Part shown: positions 13,076 to 26,380 of the stretch, one piece after another
How positions within the stretch are numbered: the stretch's first letter is position 1
Layout of the letters: each line of letters opens with the position of its first letter
Assembly: GCA_963277665.1 (NCBI GenBank)
Contig: OY728120.1
Coordinates: 428,054,138-428,118,137, forward strand
Source of the DNA: Viscum album
Lineage: Eukaryota; Streptophyta; Magnoliopsida; Santalales; Viscaceae
Length of the DNA: 64,000 nucleotides
Direction of reading: 5' to 3'
Notes under the pieces: generated by a model
The model's input: the letters and a program-made list of their open reading frames with translations, nothing else
Databases searched by the model: none
What the model was told of the DNA's origin: nothing
Program-made: the position numbers and the translations under genes

Positions 13076-13080
13076 TTATA
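13076..13080. repeat. Target site duplication of element B, left
   Basis: TTATA directly before the LTR start at 13081, matched by TTATA at 47645-47649. Confidence 0.85.
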
Positions 13081-15381
13081 TATAAGGACCCGGCCTTAAA
13101 GCATTACATAATATGGAATTAAATGAATAATTCACATTGAGGATATTTTCAGGTTTAGAGTTTTAGAGAATTAGGTCATAAAATTTACATAAAATCATGA
13201 ATATTACATGTAGACCATTCTACTCAGTATCCATTTTTTCATAAAATAAAAACTCTTAAAAAAAGGAGTCATGTCTAGTTCCATGTTTCAGACATCATGA
13301 CTTTTCCATGATCCCATCCATGGCCCTTTTTCATCTTTATGTCATGTGGAAAACATTTCAAAAACATGGGATGGTCATAAAATTCTTAGTAAGGGATATA
13401 AAATAAGGAATGAATACATTATCCCATCAATAAATTCAAAACAATGAAACCATACTTTGGAATCATAACATACCTCATTAAATCATAAGATTTATGAACA
13501 ACACATAGAAATCATAAATCTTAAAAAGTAACTTATGGAATAAATAACATAATTACACTATAGCTATCACAGCTACAGAGGGAGTCACATTTGTAAAACC
13601 CATCAGAGTATATTCCCTAAATCTCTTAGAAGAAACATTAACGTTTACCTCTGTCACCTGACCCAATGCATTGGAGAGCTATCTCAGGATCACCCACCCT
13701 AGGTTTATCACGGAACCACCCATATACGTAAAAAATGCCCAATATCCATAACATGTTCATAACCCATAAAACAAACATAATGGAAATATATCATTTCAAT
13801 CACAATATATCATTTCAAAAATATTGACAAAATCAAAACTTTTATCAAACCATTTCCACAACCATCTAAAATATTAAATAATGATATTTTTGAATCAATG
13901 TGTCCCATACCACTTTGAATATTTTGAATAAAATTTCAATTTCAAAAAAATCATGTCCATATGAATAAATCATCAAAACATTTTTTAAAAAATGGATGTT
14001 AATGTGAAATATTTAGAATAATAAACCTTTAGAGCATTTAAAATGATATTTTAGTTAAAGAGATTTTAACAAAATGAGAGACCATAGAATACAAATAAAT
14101 GAGGAATAAATTTTAATAAGAACATAAAAATATAATTAGAATAAAGGTATTCATGATATAATATTCCAAAGGACAGTATATACACCATATAAGAGTCAAT
14201 TGGTGCATATCAACAATGAAGTCTCAATGGAAATGTAAATTGAGAGGAAATCTGTTTTAAAGACGGTATCCTTAGATTAAGGATAAATCAATTACATAAT
14301 TATGTTTCAAAAATATAAATACACCCAATATAATTTGATATTAAGTGTAAAACAATCATAGGTTATTCACATATATTCATAGCATGACAAAATCAATAAG
14401 TATATGTTTAACCCAATGATTGAAATTGGGTTAAGAAGTTTTCTTACTGAAATTCGACAGCCTAACAGTGTCACTTTAAGATTCATAAAATAAGTTTATG
14501 AGAGAAAAAACGATATCTAATAACTTTTACATAACATTTACATCAATAAGGATATAGAAGAACATATCCCAACATAATAAGATTTAAAATAAAAGTCAAA
14601 ATAGAAAGAAGTCTTTTAAAAAGAGGAGGGAGAAAGGTTCCCTTACCGATTTGGTATCTTACGAAACATGCACCCCATTAAAGAAAGATCACACAATTAA
14701 TATGTAAATACCCATAAATTAAAGTATATTACAAAAATAATACAATAATGGGTAGTTAATCCACCACAAAAAAGGAAATAGTGTCTAATATAGCATGAAT
14801 CTAATGTGAATACAAAGTGAGATGAAAACCCCTTACCACGTTGTAATCAATCATGTCATATGAGTAAAGTTAATAAACACCAAATTAATCATATAATAAC
14901 ATGAATATAAATAGAATCATGATAATATATATCAAATTTCAGTACAAAAGACACCTCATGCAATATATAAGTGGTGAACAATGGAAATCTCACAGGATTA
15001 AAAGTGAGATAGGAACTCCCTTACCTTGTGTCTGACTTGACTTGTATGTTCCTTGTTCTTCCTAAATAATAAAATAAAGTTAATTTATACTTGATTAATA
15101 ACCTTTTTAATTTTTACTATTACTTTTATATCACTTACTTGCTTGAAATAATAGTTATTTAATTATTTGATTTTATATCGGACATTTTGTCGATGTTCGG
15201 AATTTGAGTTAAAAATGAACTTCTTATAATTATAATTTGTCCATGTGGTCAAAAATCCATCATCTACAGAATGATATTAATGATTTAGATATCATATATA
15301 TAATATATATCCAGTGTATATATATATTTATATATATTTATAATAGTGCATAACATTTGGAGATAAGAAATGAAATTCATT

Positions 15382-15417
15382 GTTCATGGAGACGGTATGT
15401 CGTGCGTACGCATGAAC
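15382..15417 (-). promoter_or_regulatory. Leader stem-loop module, 3' LTR of B, copy 1
   Basis: Outer arms GTTCATG / CATGAAC pair perfectly over 7 bp, a different arm sequence from A and D. The inner arm ACGG / TCGT pairs with one wobble, and the core reads GCGTACG. Confidence 0.6.
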
Positions 15418-15575
15418 GCTACTTTCATTTCTATTTAATATTTAATGGAATAAAAACATAATGATACATAAGTAAATTATAATTCCTGTATAAGATAATA
15501 TGATATATATTCTACATAATTTCATTAACTCCATCTTTATATGATCCATGTATGTCAAGAACGAATCATATCACT

Positions 15576-15606
15576 TTTAGGGGGCGGTAGTCCGCACTTC
15601 CTCAAA
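15576..15606 (-). promoter_or_regulatory. Leader stem-loop module, 3' LTR of B, copy 2 (diverged)
   Basis: The inner arm is GCGG / CCGC with loop TAGT: relative to ACGG / CCGT both partners of the terminal pair changed together. Outer arms near CCTCAAA are partly mispaired here but perfect in the other LTR (45607-45636). Confidence 0.45.
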
Positions 15607-16143
15607 TGAGATTATCGTGTTTACAGATATTGGAAGGCATAAAGGTATGTTTTTAAATAAAAATTATAGACACATATATAAAAAAAATCCTTATATATAT
15701 CATATGTAAATATAATTTCATAATAATGGCCACCATGAGAGGCGGTGGGAGATAATTGAACATTCATCGCTTCGTGAGGCGTTAGTTTTCCATCCACGGA
15801 AACAATATATTCTTCACCCATTAGATGGAGGTGTGTGTAAGTGTAGTTCAAATACTTCTCATAACAAAATCATAGTATATTTTGGATAATGATGTTTTTA
15901 TAAAATAAAACAATAAAAAGAGTTTAGGGGTTGGAGAATAAAAATAAAACAAAAGAACTTAAGAGAAGATGTTGCCTTTAAATCGGGTAACTCCCTTTGG
16001 TTTGAACCAAAATTTTTTCTTGAAGTGTTTTATGCATAAGGTAAGGCGTCTAGGATGAAGAGAGGGATGTTGGGAGATTATTGGAGAAGAGATTTAATGA
16101 TCCAAAGGCTTAATAAATGTGAGGAATGAGTTAGAAGTGAGGG

Positions 16144-16152
16144 CTTTTTATA
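16144..16152 (-). promoter_or_regulatory. TATA box of element B 3' LTR
   Basis: Minus-strand TATAAAAAG in GGGCTTTTTATAAGGGAGAGG, in line with the TATA blocks of A and D. Confidence 0.55.
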
Positions 16153-17615
16153 AGGGAGAGGAGGGGCTATTTAGGAAAGTATGAAACAATTATTTTATTA
16201 TAGCTTCATATTCAGTTTCAAAAGGTCAACTATTCATTACTATCAATGTTAAGATGAATAAGGGTCGAAATAAAATAATCCAATAAGAATTGGACTGGTT
16301 TTATATATTGTTTTAATATTAATAATATTTTTTATTTAAACCATTTATTAATGAGTTGAATATTGTATTATTTTTGTGTCATAAATAATTTAATTTATTT
16401 GATGTCTAAAAATTATAAAAAAACTACCATGATGTAGTAAATATTTTTATCTTTCAAATTAATATTTATAGTTTTATATATATATTAAAAACCCCATGTA
16501 AAAATTTATTTACTAAAAGATATTTGTTTTTGTCATTTTTGTCTTTACTTTAAATTAAATAATATAAAATGCCATTATTACTACCATGTGGCTCCATGGG
16601 GTCCCAAATTTGATCCAAGGATGCCCATGGTTGGCTATTTGTCAACAAATATTATTAGGTAACATGTTAGGATAATTTATATTATTATAATATTTTATTT
16701 TACCCATATTTATTATTTTTACCTTTTAATCATGGTAAATAAAATATTTACTGATGTAAATATTTAAAATGTATAAAAATAAAAGTTACAAATTTACACA
16801 ATTTGGACCTACTGATTTCAAATATGGAATCAAGTTTTCTAAATTCAAAGCATTAAAGTGGTAGAAATTAATTTAAATTTAATTCCCGTTGTTAAAACAA
16901 ATAGCGTGTTTTTATGAAATAATAACTATCTAAAGATTGACAGTTGTTTATGTCCAATTTCAAAATAATATTACATACAATGACCAAAATTAGATTAAAT
17001 GCTAAAATTATATTCTAATTACACTTTAAAAGCAATTAAAAAAATAATATATCCATATAAACATACTAGATTAATAGGCACTTTTGAATTAAAATACAAT
17101 ATTTTTCACTATTCATAAAAAATGGACTTTATTAGAAAAATACCAAAATTTCATCCAAAGTAAATTTTGGTGTCCCAGTTCTAAAGAATAATTTTATTTA
17201 GTCAAATAAAACATATAAAAGTGACAGAACTAGATTTAAATAGGGTTTTCTACTAAAAGGCGGTAAATTGACCTCTAAGTGAATATTAGAGTATTTATGC
17301 TTAAAATAAAATTATTTACTTATTTTAAGCCACTAAATTTTATTGGATAAATGTTAAAATATTAAACAAACATGTATAATCATATTGTAGTCAGTTATAT
17401 TCATTCCCTCTAATATAACGACATGGCATTAACTACCATTTAAAATAATATTATTATATTATTAGTGTGTAACGTAAGATTTCAAAGAAACCCATTTTTG
17501 CATATCAGGTATGCTATCGAACATAGAGTCCCCTTTAAAGTAGAAATAATAATTCATTCAAAAATATTAATAAATATGAAAATTTTCATGTTCTTTATTT
17601 TCTTCGGATGTTACA

Positions 17616-17634
17616 TCCTTCCCCCTTTTGGGAA
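17616..17634 (-). other. Polypurine tract of element B
   Basis: The minus strand reads AAAAGGGGGAAGGA against the LTR edge at 17615. Confidence 0.7.
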
Positions 17635-19098
17635 CTGCATCCTTGTAATTTTAAAATTGGGCTCAGAAACATCATTGAAAACCCCAAATCATAAAAATAG
17701 TCAATAAAACTATCACTTTATAATAAATACAGAGAAGTACAAAGGTCACCCAAGATAACCCTTACTAGGATTCCATATAGGAAAACATGGATATGGAAGA
17801 GAGAACAAACGGTCTAGTTCTGATGGAGAGTGACAGAAAACATGATTAGAAGAATGTTAACCACCAGAAAATCACTAACTTATGATGTGTTAAACAGTCT
17901 TTGATTACCGAGTAGGAAACCTAAACCAAAAAAGTTTTTGTCTTACTTTACCTGTCATAATTTTGAGGAATTCATTTCTTAAATAGAATAAGAACACAAG
18001 GAAATATACTTACCTTCAAGTAGAGCTTCATACTTCAATAAGTTTTTAACAAAAACTAAAAATTTCTCCATGATATGAGCATTCAAAAAAACTTTGTCAC
18101 ATCAAAAGCAGAAGAATAATCTTCTAGAAAATCACATAATCCACAAAATAAGAACAATATGTTTCCCCTGTCTTAATGAATCAACTAAAACCAAAAGGGT
18201 TAGTATGAGACCATATAATCCCCAAAATGGATAGTCCTTTATAAAAAACTAATACTACTCTTAATCTCCAAAATTCATCAAAAAGTACCCAAAGTTCAAT
18301 AAAGGCCATTCAATACATAATTGTCCTTAAAATTCACCAAAATAATCTGAACTAAGATTGTAACCCAAATCTCATAAGGATTTAATTACATAGTCTTCAA
18401 AGATATATCTTAACATTTATCTCCAAATAACAATAGTTAATCTTAAAGTCTTATACATGAATGTAATAAAACTAATCACATATTATCTATGATAGGTTAG
18501 TCATTTCCATAAATAACGCAAATATCCATATTTCCAAAATAAAAAATAAATTCTTCCAAAAAAATTATTTCAACCATTACTCCACAATTTTAATCCCAGT
18601 ATTCCATTTTCCATAGGTAGATATTTTTCCCAAAAAGAGGGAATGTCTTCCAAAATAACCTTTATCACTTAATCATCAAATCATTTTCCTATACCAACGA
18701 TATCTATTTGATAAAACATAACTTCGCAAAATCAACTTATTCTTGATCCATAAATCAATTTAACATGAAATAATAAGTCATAAAAACTAGGGACTTCACA
18801 TAGGCCAGTGGTAGGCGATGCGCCCTTGTCACCCTTCGGTTGTTGGTTTGGTTCATGCGGCCTTGCTGGATGCAATGGGTTGTCACCTATCCTATGGGTA
18901 CTCATTTTTATAAAATTCAAAAATAAACCTAGCATGTTTTAACCTCAATGGTTTTACTTATACCTCTCATTATCATCCCAAATCATTATGATCTCCACAT
19001 CTTAATTCTTGATGTCTTATATATATTGTAAATTTTTAAATTTCACCACCATATGATAAAGTGAAACAGTCCCCAGAATAAAGAACATCGTATCTTGA
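17635..19098. other. Element B interior, 3' portion, no coding sequence recognised
   Basis: A+T-rich sequence without a supported ORF. The only recognisable unit is the SINE-like repeat at 18795-18930. No gag cysteine motif was found, unlike element A. Confidence 0.55.
18795..18930 (+). repeat. tRNA-derived SINE-like repeat, copy 2
   Basis: Similar to 5113-5250 along about 130 bp: shared GGCCAGTGGTAGGCGAT, CCCTTGTCACCCTTCGGTTG, GCGGCCTTGC and a tail CTCATTTTTATAAAATTC then A-rich. The B box is degraded (GGTTTGGTTCATG). Flanking sequences of the two copies do not match, which suggests independent insertions. Confidence 0.48.
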
Positions 19099-19153
19099 TC
19101 AATTTTTCCACTTGGTTTCATCTATATCTTTTTCAAATAGGTAGAAGGTCCAT
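19099..19153 (-). pseudogene. Terminal piece of the F-box-like fragment, cut off by element C
   Basis: Continues the reading frame of 42384-42985 across the element C insertion for about 17 codons to a TGA at 19099-19101. The frame continuity through the target site supports the view that C inserted into a pre-existing gene fragment. Confidence 0.45.
19149..19153. repeat. Target site duplication of element C, left
   Basis: TCCAT, matched at 42379-42383. Confidence 0.85.
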
Positions 19154-20857
19154 TGAAAGAGCGTTTTCGTGGGCTCCCTTAAATTATTAGTGGTTTTGGG
19201 GTACTTAGGTTCAACAGAGTGGCTGGCCAATGTTGTTTGTCAAAGGAAGAAGTAAATTAAAACAACATTTTAAAGGTATTATAAAAATAAAATAGAATAG
19301 AATTAAAACAATACATTAAAGGATAGGGATTTTTATAGTTTATAAATCTAGAAGAATTTTTCTGGAAGAAGATTGTATTTTTTTTAGTTTTGAAAGGATG
19401 TTTGATTAAAATGACACAATAATAAGATATTTTTTTAGAAAATATTTAATAGGTGTAATTGATCAAAATCTACCTATTAATTTACTTATTAATCATTATA
19501 ATTTAAATAAATATCCACTTAAATATAATCCCCTAATTTTTTAACCCTCGAACCCTACAAGAGTTAACATAACTAAAAAGATGAAATTACTTAAACCGTA
19601 GCCTAACTTCAGAACACGCAATCGTAGCACCCTGCATTGATTGTTATTATAAGGTTAGCTTATGGTCAGTGGTTAATTAGAGAACATATCCATTATGTAA
19701 ATGAGTATGAATTGTGTTTAGGTATTATATTTGAACTCTACAAATTTATCTAGTGTGGTCCTGTATTACCGATTACGATCGCGCTCTCACAATTTTCACA
19801 AAATCTCGACATCGCATGTGTTTGTGTTGATTGTTAAATTGCATGAATAGTTTCTCATAATTTAAAAACACAATTCCTGGATCATATTAAGTGAATTAAA
19901 GTATCTCAATGATTCAATATAATTAAATTAAAAGGGTATAAGATAGATCGATCACTAATAAAAACACTCTACCATGGGCGGTGTGGTCATCATGGAGACG
20001 TTTTGCATGAGGAAAGGATTGAAAGTGTAGAACCCAATATCATATCCACTTTTTACTGCCACCCAATTAGGAAGATTAATAGAATAATAAATTTGGAGAA
20101 CACAGAAGAGTAATTGAAGAAAAATTCAAGATACAAACATGAATGAAAATAAATACAAAGTGAATGTGGGAGAGGAGAGCCTTTTTAGAAGAGAGGTTTT
20201 CACAAAGACTTACTTCTTATAAGAGTTTTTAGGGGCTCCCAAGATACACCCTTTCGTTCACACCTTCCCAAGGCCTATAAAAGCCTTCCCAATGAGTTAA
20301 AACCCCCTTTAAATAGAGTTTGTGAGGGCTAGGGTTACCTAACGTTTTTAAGTGTGAAATGAAAACTCAGCCAAGTATTTTATTCCAAGTTTCACCGCAT
20401 AGGTGACCTCGAAAACACATGCATGGGCCAGAATTCTAGAAGGATTATTTTCTAATAATTATATTACCGATATTCCTTTAAAATTTGGGCTAAATACAAA
20501 GAAGTTATGGCCCAAATTGTTGAGTAATGTCCAATCTGGATGGTTCTGTCCATCTTTGTCTTCATCGCCCATTTACTCCCCTCCAATGCATGATCGAGCT
20601 CCCATGTCCTAAATAGAACTAGTATCCCATTAATTACAGAACACAGTTAAAAAAGTTTAAGTCAAAATAATATAGAGAAAAATATTTATGCCCGAAATAC
20701 TACAGTAAATTTTAAAAGGGTAAAACTAGAATTTTCATCAAATTTGCAAATGAATGATCTAATCCCAAATATTTCATAATTGAACATATTTAGCATAATG
20801 TGAGGAAATTATATAATCTATTATCAATAAAATATTCAATAAAATTGTGTTTTGACA
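19154..20857 (-). repeat. 3' LTR of element C
   Basis: Collinear with 40667-42378. A TATA-like box on the minus strand (TATTTAAA) is at 20308-20315. Small ORFs inside are not conserved between the LTRs. Confidence 0.88.
20308..20315 (-). promoter_or_regulatory. TATA-like box of element C 3' LTR
   Basis: Minus-strand TATTTAAA in the conserved block CCTTTAAATAGAGTTTGTG; the equivalent in the other LTR is 41821-41828. Confidence 0.45.
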
Positions 20858-22442
20858 ACTCCTCCATACTTACCCTTTTTGACTCCTGGGAAAAACCTCA
20901 TATCAAGTAAATATCAATATCAAATCAAAACGAATTTTAAAACACATATCCTTGAGAAAAAACAATTACACACCAAGAAAAATAGATACCATGATTCATA
21001 TAAAACTATTATTTCAAGTTATTCATTTATATTATTTAATATATTTCCACTTCATTTATCTTCTCATGCACAAAACACTTACCTCACCTGAATTTTCTCT
21101 TCTCACCCAAATGTCAATTTTTAGAGATGTCTTTCTCATCCAAACTCATACAATGGTCACCGTAGTCTTGATAAATTCCTAAATCGCCACTTTATGTGAT
21201 TAAAGGACATATTTTTATCATGAGGACTTTTCAGGGTTGTTCTATGGATTTTGGTTGGTAGGATTTAGATATGAAAAAACTCTGAGGTTGAATGAGGAGG
21301 GCTTGACTATTTTCAAAGAAAAATTGCATTAATCTATTTTTCACTTAAATATGGTCTCCTTATTAATACCCTTATCATAAATTCAACTCCATAATCACAA
21401 AAAGTCATGTAAAGTTTACACCATTCATCATTTCATCAACAATAATTTCAATCTTCTCCAAAATAGTTTTTCGTGAAAGCTCCAGATAGGAATAACTTTC
21501 TTTCTTTTTAGAAGCTCCAGAAAGGCACAACTTCACTTATTGGTGAACACTCGAGAAAAGGCATAGATTTCAATAGAATGATTTTTTTAGAAACAAACAC
21601 ATCACGTCAGAATTAAATTTCCACCCAAAGTATCAGATAATGTCATAGAACAACAAAAAATAGCTTCCCCCAATCTTAATTTCAACTATATTATGAAATT
21701 TCACTTCAGGAGTTGGTTGGAGAGGGGAAATTGTATTGTAATGTGGATAACCTAATAGGTTGTTCATGTATTCTATGGGATAAAAGGATTAAGTGATCAA
21801 GGTAGGCCATTATAAAAATGGATTATTTGAAATAGGGGATTTAATACCAAACAAATACCTCAATCATTTAAACATAAGTACCTCAACCCCTCATGTTTTG
21901 ATAGGAATAAATCAAATTCTGGTTAAATCAAGCATGGATTGTTTCTCTCAAGAAGTGAGGTGAATGTAAAGAATATGAAAATAATGATTCGGAAGCCTCA
22001 TAAGAATGTGATTTCAAATATAATGATAGTGAGATGTGTCATGGGATTCAAAAATCAGTGTACTTTTCATGAAATTACTAAATATTTGAACTTGAAAAAG
22101 TCATCTCAATATTAATTTAAGATTAGTTTGAAGGGACAAATTGATTCATTTATTGATATGGATTTCAAAATGGTGATGAAAATCATTTCAGATACAATGT
22201 TTTAAAAACACATAAGAAATTTGATAAATAAGCACACAAAATTTGAAAAACACAATTTTTTTTTGTTTTTTTAAAACCGGAAAACTATTGAAATTACTAA
22301 ACTAAAAGGTTCCCTCCACCACACCGAAAATATTTAATTTCCATCATTTTGAACCCATGAGATGATATATGCACATGAAATGTATAATTTTAAGTAGGAC
22401 AAAGAACAAAAAAGTTAAAGAGTTAGGAATAGCCGGATGTGC
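20858..22442 (-). other. Element C 3' untranslated region with polypurine tract
   Basis: About 1.6 kb between the integrase stop and the 3' LTR. At the LTR edge the minus strand is purine-rich (GTATGGAGGAGT at about 20858-20870). In Athila elements an env-like frame can sit here; I see none, only short unrelated frames. Confidence 0.6.
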
Positions 22443-22538
22443 TCAAGTGATGATGGGGTCATGCAGTGTGATAGAATCCCCTACATCAGTAGGAAGTCCT
22501 TTAATGTATCTCTTAAAATGTTTCCCATTGACTGTAAT
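22443..22538 (-). pseudogene. Integrase C-terminal end of element C (severed part)
   Basis: The minus-strand frame gives VNGKHFKRYIKGL and ends ...HDPIIT with a stop at 22443-22445. This matches the usual Athila ending of the polyprotein, where VNG is followed by a basic K-Y stretch and a terminal HDP/SEP-like motif. Its upstream continuation is at 34934 onward, on the other side of element D. Confidence 0.7.
22534..22538. repeat. Target site duplication of element D, left
   Basis: GTAAT, matched at 34929-34933. Confidence 0.88.
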
Positions 22539-24161
22539 TATAATGACCCATACATTACATACCTTGTTAATACTTAAAAATTGAAGTACACTTATTACAA
22601 CATATAACAAAACCAGAAAAGGACCGTATAGGTATAGTGTCTTTAGAAACTGGGAAAAATAAACAACTGGTTCATAAAGCATCTACATTGTCTCCCATTT
22701 ATTTCATCATATCTATAGTACCTTTTGGAATATCTTACTTAATAAACTTCTTCCTGACCTGGGGAAAGAAAACATACAAAAGGGTGAGGTCAAATGCTCA
22801 GTAAGGGTAAGCAAAAGAAATATCAATCACATCATATTCATAAGAACATAACATTTTGGAAATCTTCACCTGCAAAAGAGATCATAATTTCATTACATGG
22901 GATAAATCATGGTAGTGAAATGTAATCACAATAATGATAACATAAAACATGAATCTTTGTGTCATACACACATAATCATAGAGAATCATTTCTTATTAGT
23001 CAAGACTCATTTCCAAGACTATCTTAGTGGAGAATGTCCATTTTGGAACTGAGTTCATTCCTCATTTCGGTCCTCTTTCACTGAACCGGTTTAACTTGCC
23101 GTTCTGGCCATGTCTCTCTCATGAGATATAAAATCTTTACCCAATTCATTGGAGGGAGATATATGTCCCACCCATCTCATAATGATACCACTCTTATGTG
23201 TGCCACAAAATCAAAAAAAATCATATATCATTGCATAACCCATGTGATAAAAATGGGAATCTTAAACATCATGTCGTCATAACATAATCCATATAAGATA
23301 AAAGGAAATCATAAAAATAATTCCATCATAACATAATCAAATCAATGTAACAAATAGGGATAGAAACAGAACCCTATATTATCTTAGATGCAAAATAATT
23401 TTGATAAAATGCTTGAACTCCATTCTTGAGGAAAATATCCTTTCTACTTCAAAAATATTTTTCCTTTCTTAACTTGTCATACAATTTTAAACTAAAAGAA
23501 GTTGATTAAAAATAAACTTGAAAACATGTAAAGGATGCTTCTTGGAAATAATTTTTTAAAAATCTATTCATGTCGTATAAGTTAAAAAACATTCTTCTCG
23601 TACTTTTGTCTAAAAAGTCAAAAAGTACCTCGTATGAAAAACGACAAAAGATTCCTTTCATATCTTTTACTAAAAACTCATCTAAGGGTAAAATTGGATT
23701 TAAAAAATTGTAGGTGGATGGAAATAATATTACATATTGAGGAAATATGGACGTGGATGATAAATTACACCCCAGTAAATTCCAAAGTATAAACAATCGT
23801 GGATAAAAATGATATTGTGATATTTCCCTTACCTTAGGTCCGATTTGTTTCGTAAGTGTCTGAACCTCCCGTATAATGATTTAAATAAGGTCATTGACTT
23901 ATTCCAGAATCATACTCATTGTTATAATATATGGCCATATTCTTAGCTTATTATTAGTAATATTTCATTGCTACTTGTTATTCGGGTGTTTATTAATTTT
24001 TTTTCTTATGCATATTTTGTCGAATAAATTCTTATTCTTCTTTTTAGAATATAGATACCTCATTTCCAGAATGGTATTAGTGTATTATATATCATATTTA
24101 TTCACTATATTCATTTATGTAATCATTATGCAATGAAAATCATGTAGAACGAGTCGCATCA

Positions 24162-24201
24162 CATCGTGGAGACGGTATTCCGTACGTACGCACGAGCGAT
24201 G
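24162..24201 (-). promoter_or_regulatory. Leader stem-loop module, 3' LTR of D, copy 1
   Basis: Arms CATCGTG / CACGAGCGATG pair with a 4-nt bulge, extending the A-type arm by a further CATC / GATG. The inner arm ACGG / CCGT has loop TATT, and the palindrome CGTACGTACG is intact. Confidence 0.62.
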
Positions 24202-24341
24202 ATATCGTTCCCATGATCGTGGAATTGAATTGGAGTGTATGTATACTATTTCAGAATCAATATCTCTTTACAATAATCATATATATTCATTATTTACACC
24301 ATTATACCCATCCAAGTAAGGTGGTGGTGGAAAATAGATTA

Positions 24342-24386
24342 CACCATGACGTGGAGACGGTATTCCGTACGTGCGCACGCGCGGTG
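24342..24386 (-). promoter_or_regulatory. Leader stem-loop module, 3' LTR of D, copy 2
   Basis: Outer arms CACC / GGTG and inner CGTG / CACG pair; core ACGG / CCGT with loop TATT; the palindrome has one change (CGTACGTGCG). It ends 337 bp from the TATA box. Confidence 0.6.
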
Positions 24387-24722
24387 ATTTCGTTTTCCAT
24401 AGGATAGATAGATGGTGAAATAGGGTTGTTTCATACTTATAATAACATATCAGTATATGATTGATAATTATGTTATTAATTCATAATTAAAAAACTAAAG
24501 AAGAAGAAGTGGAATAAGAAATAAAGTTGAATGAATCGGTAACTGAAATTACCTCCTCTTTGAAGCGCTTCTTTGAGACCTCCTTTTAGGGCGCTAAAAT
24601 TGGTCTTTGAAGAAGACCAGGACCTCTAGGATGTTTCTAGGGAAGTGGAGAAGAGAAATTGGCAGGGGTTTTCCGAGATTGAAGGCTCAAAGTGGTGTGA
24701 GGAAGAGAGGGAGGAGGTTCCC

Positions 24723-24730
24723 TTTTATAA
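24723..24730 (-). promoter_or_regulatory. TATA box of element D 3' LTR
   Basis: Minus-strand TATAAAAG within the near-palindrome CCCTTTTATAAGGG. Confidence 0.62.
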
Positions 24731-26364
24731 GGGAGGAGAGGGGCACCTTTGGAAAAACTAAAAATATTATTTTATTATAAAGCCATATTCGGTTTTAAAT
24801 AGCTCCAAATTGATTTATTTTGAAGATAAGGTGGGGATGGGTCGAAATCCTCTCATCCAACAGAATTTGGACAAGTTTAGTTTACTATTTTAACCTTATA
24901 ATTTAGATTTAACTTTGAGTTAGATAATTTTACTTTTACTGTGTCTTTTTGGGTTCTTAAACTATAAGGTTAATAAACGTACTATAACAAGCCAGACGAA
25001 CCCCAAGTTGTTTATTATTAATATATATAACCTTATATAAGTCATTTGGCCTAACCTTATATTTTTAGGAATAAAATAACAATTAATAATATAATATTTG
25101 TTTTAACAACTATTTTATGTCAATTTTGACACTATTTAGTAATTGATTTTTGTGAAAATCATAACAGAATTATTAGTTCGAAAACAGTTAATTAAATAAA
25201 TACTAACATGTCATAGCTTCCTATAAAATTAGTGTAATTCCTAAAAAGTCTCAAATTACATTTATTTTGGTATTTATAACATCAATTATGTCAATATTTC
25301 TTTAATAAGATAATTACTGCATCATCTTTGAGTCATAAATAAATTAAATTATTTAATGTCTAAAAATTACAAATAAAATACGATTATGTAGGAAATCTTT
25401 TTACCTTTCTAATTAATATTTATAGTTGAATTTATCTTATGTATAACCCTATATTAAATATTATTTACTTATTAAAATTTGATTTTAACTATTTTAACCC
25501 TTCTTTAAATAAATTAATAATAAATGTCCTAATCTATTCCATGTGGGCCTAAAAGGTCATATTTTGTTCCTAAGGTTGTTTTTCGTCGAATTAAACTTAT
25601 CCAATAAAATTAGGACCTTGTTTTAGGGTAATAATAATATCATTTTTACCCTTAATTACCCTATTTACTTTTAATCGTGGTAAAAAAAGTAAAAAGTTAC
25701 TATTCACCAAAAATTATTTTCATCTCATTGAACCACATTTTACTTATTGACATCAAACGTGTCTCTTGGATTTTTTAAATTTCACTCACATAAGTGGTAA
25801 AATTAAGTTTTATGTAAATTTGAAAATTCTCCTAGGAGGTGGGTAAAAGACGGTGAAAAGTTCAATAAAATATTTATATATCTAAAATTATTATAAAATT
25901 ACTCCAATGAATTACATTGAAAATATATAGGTATTATGTATCAATTTTGTCCTCAAATAAATTTAAATAAAATAATTAATTATTTAAATAAAAAGTCGGT
26001 TTTTAAATAGTAACCCGGTGTTTTCACTATTCGTCAAAAATTGAAAGTTTCCGGAAAAATACCAAAATTTCACCCTAGGATAATTTCGATCTTCCGAATC
26101 CAAAAATGAAGACCATTTTGAAAAATAAAATTTACAAAATTTCAAAAAGTGGTAATTACTATTCAGAACGGCTAGTTTTAATAATATTTTAATAGCATAT
26201 CGTTGTTTAGTGAAACTCGGTATTGCGTACGACGCAAGCTATCAAGGAAGGTCAAAATTACGTGTAAAGCAAGAAAATATAGTGTTGTGTGTAGTGAAAT
26301 ATTCCTTTGATGATTTATATAAAATAAAAACCAAATATTTCTTATAAATGTCTCGGGTGTTACA

Positions 26365-26380
26365 TTCTACCCCCCTTAAA
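26365..26380 (-). other. Polypurine tract of element D
   Basis: The minus strand reads AAGGGGGGTAGAA directly before the LTR start TGTAACA. It begins right after the stop codon of the polyprotein. Confidence 0.85.

Larger units (their letters stand above)
13081..17615 (-). repeat. 3' LTR of element B
   Basis: It begins TATAAGGACCCGG and ends TGTTACA on +. It is collinear with 43125-47644. It contains stem-loops at 15382-15417 and 15576-15606 and a TATA box at 16144-16152. No coding sequence is seen. Confidence 0.88.
22539..26364 (-). repeat. 3' LTR of element D
   Basis: It begins TATAATGACCC and ends TGTTACA on +. It includes stem-loops at 24162-24201 and 24342-24386 and the TATA block at 24723-24730. 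No coding sequence. Confidence 0.92.

Noticed and set aside
15296..15345. (TA)n-rich stretch as an origin or matrix attachment site
   Set aside because: Short TATA-rich runs occur throughout these LTRs (for example 1735-1745, 45350-45375); nothing marks this one as special.
19965..20015. GGCGGTGTGGTCATCATGGAGACG in element C LTRs as another member of the stem-loop family
   Set aside because: It shares GGAGACG but lacks the paired arms and the palindrome; both C LTRs have it simply as LTR sequence.
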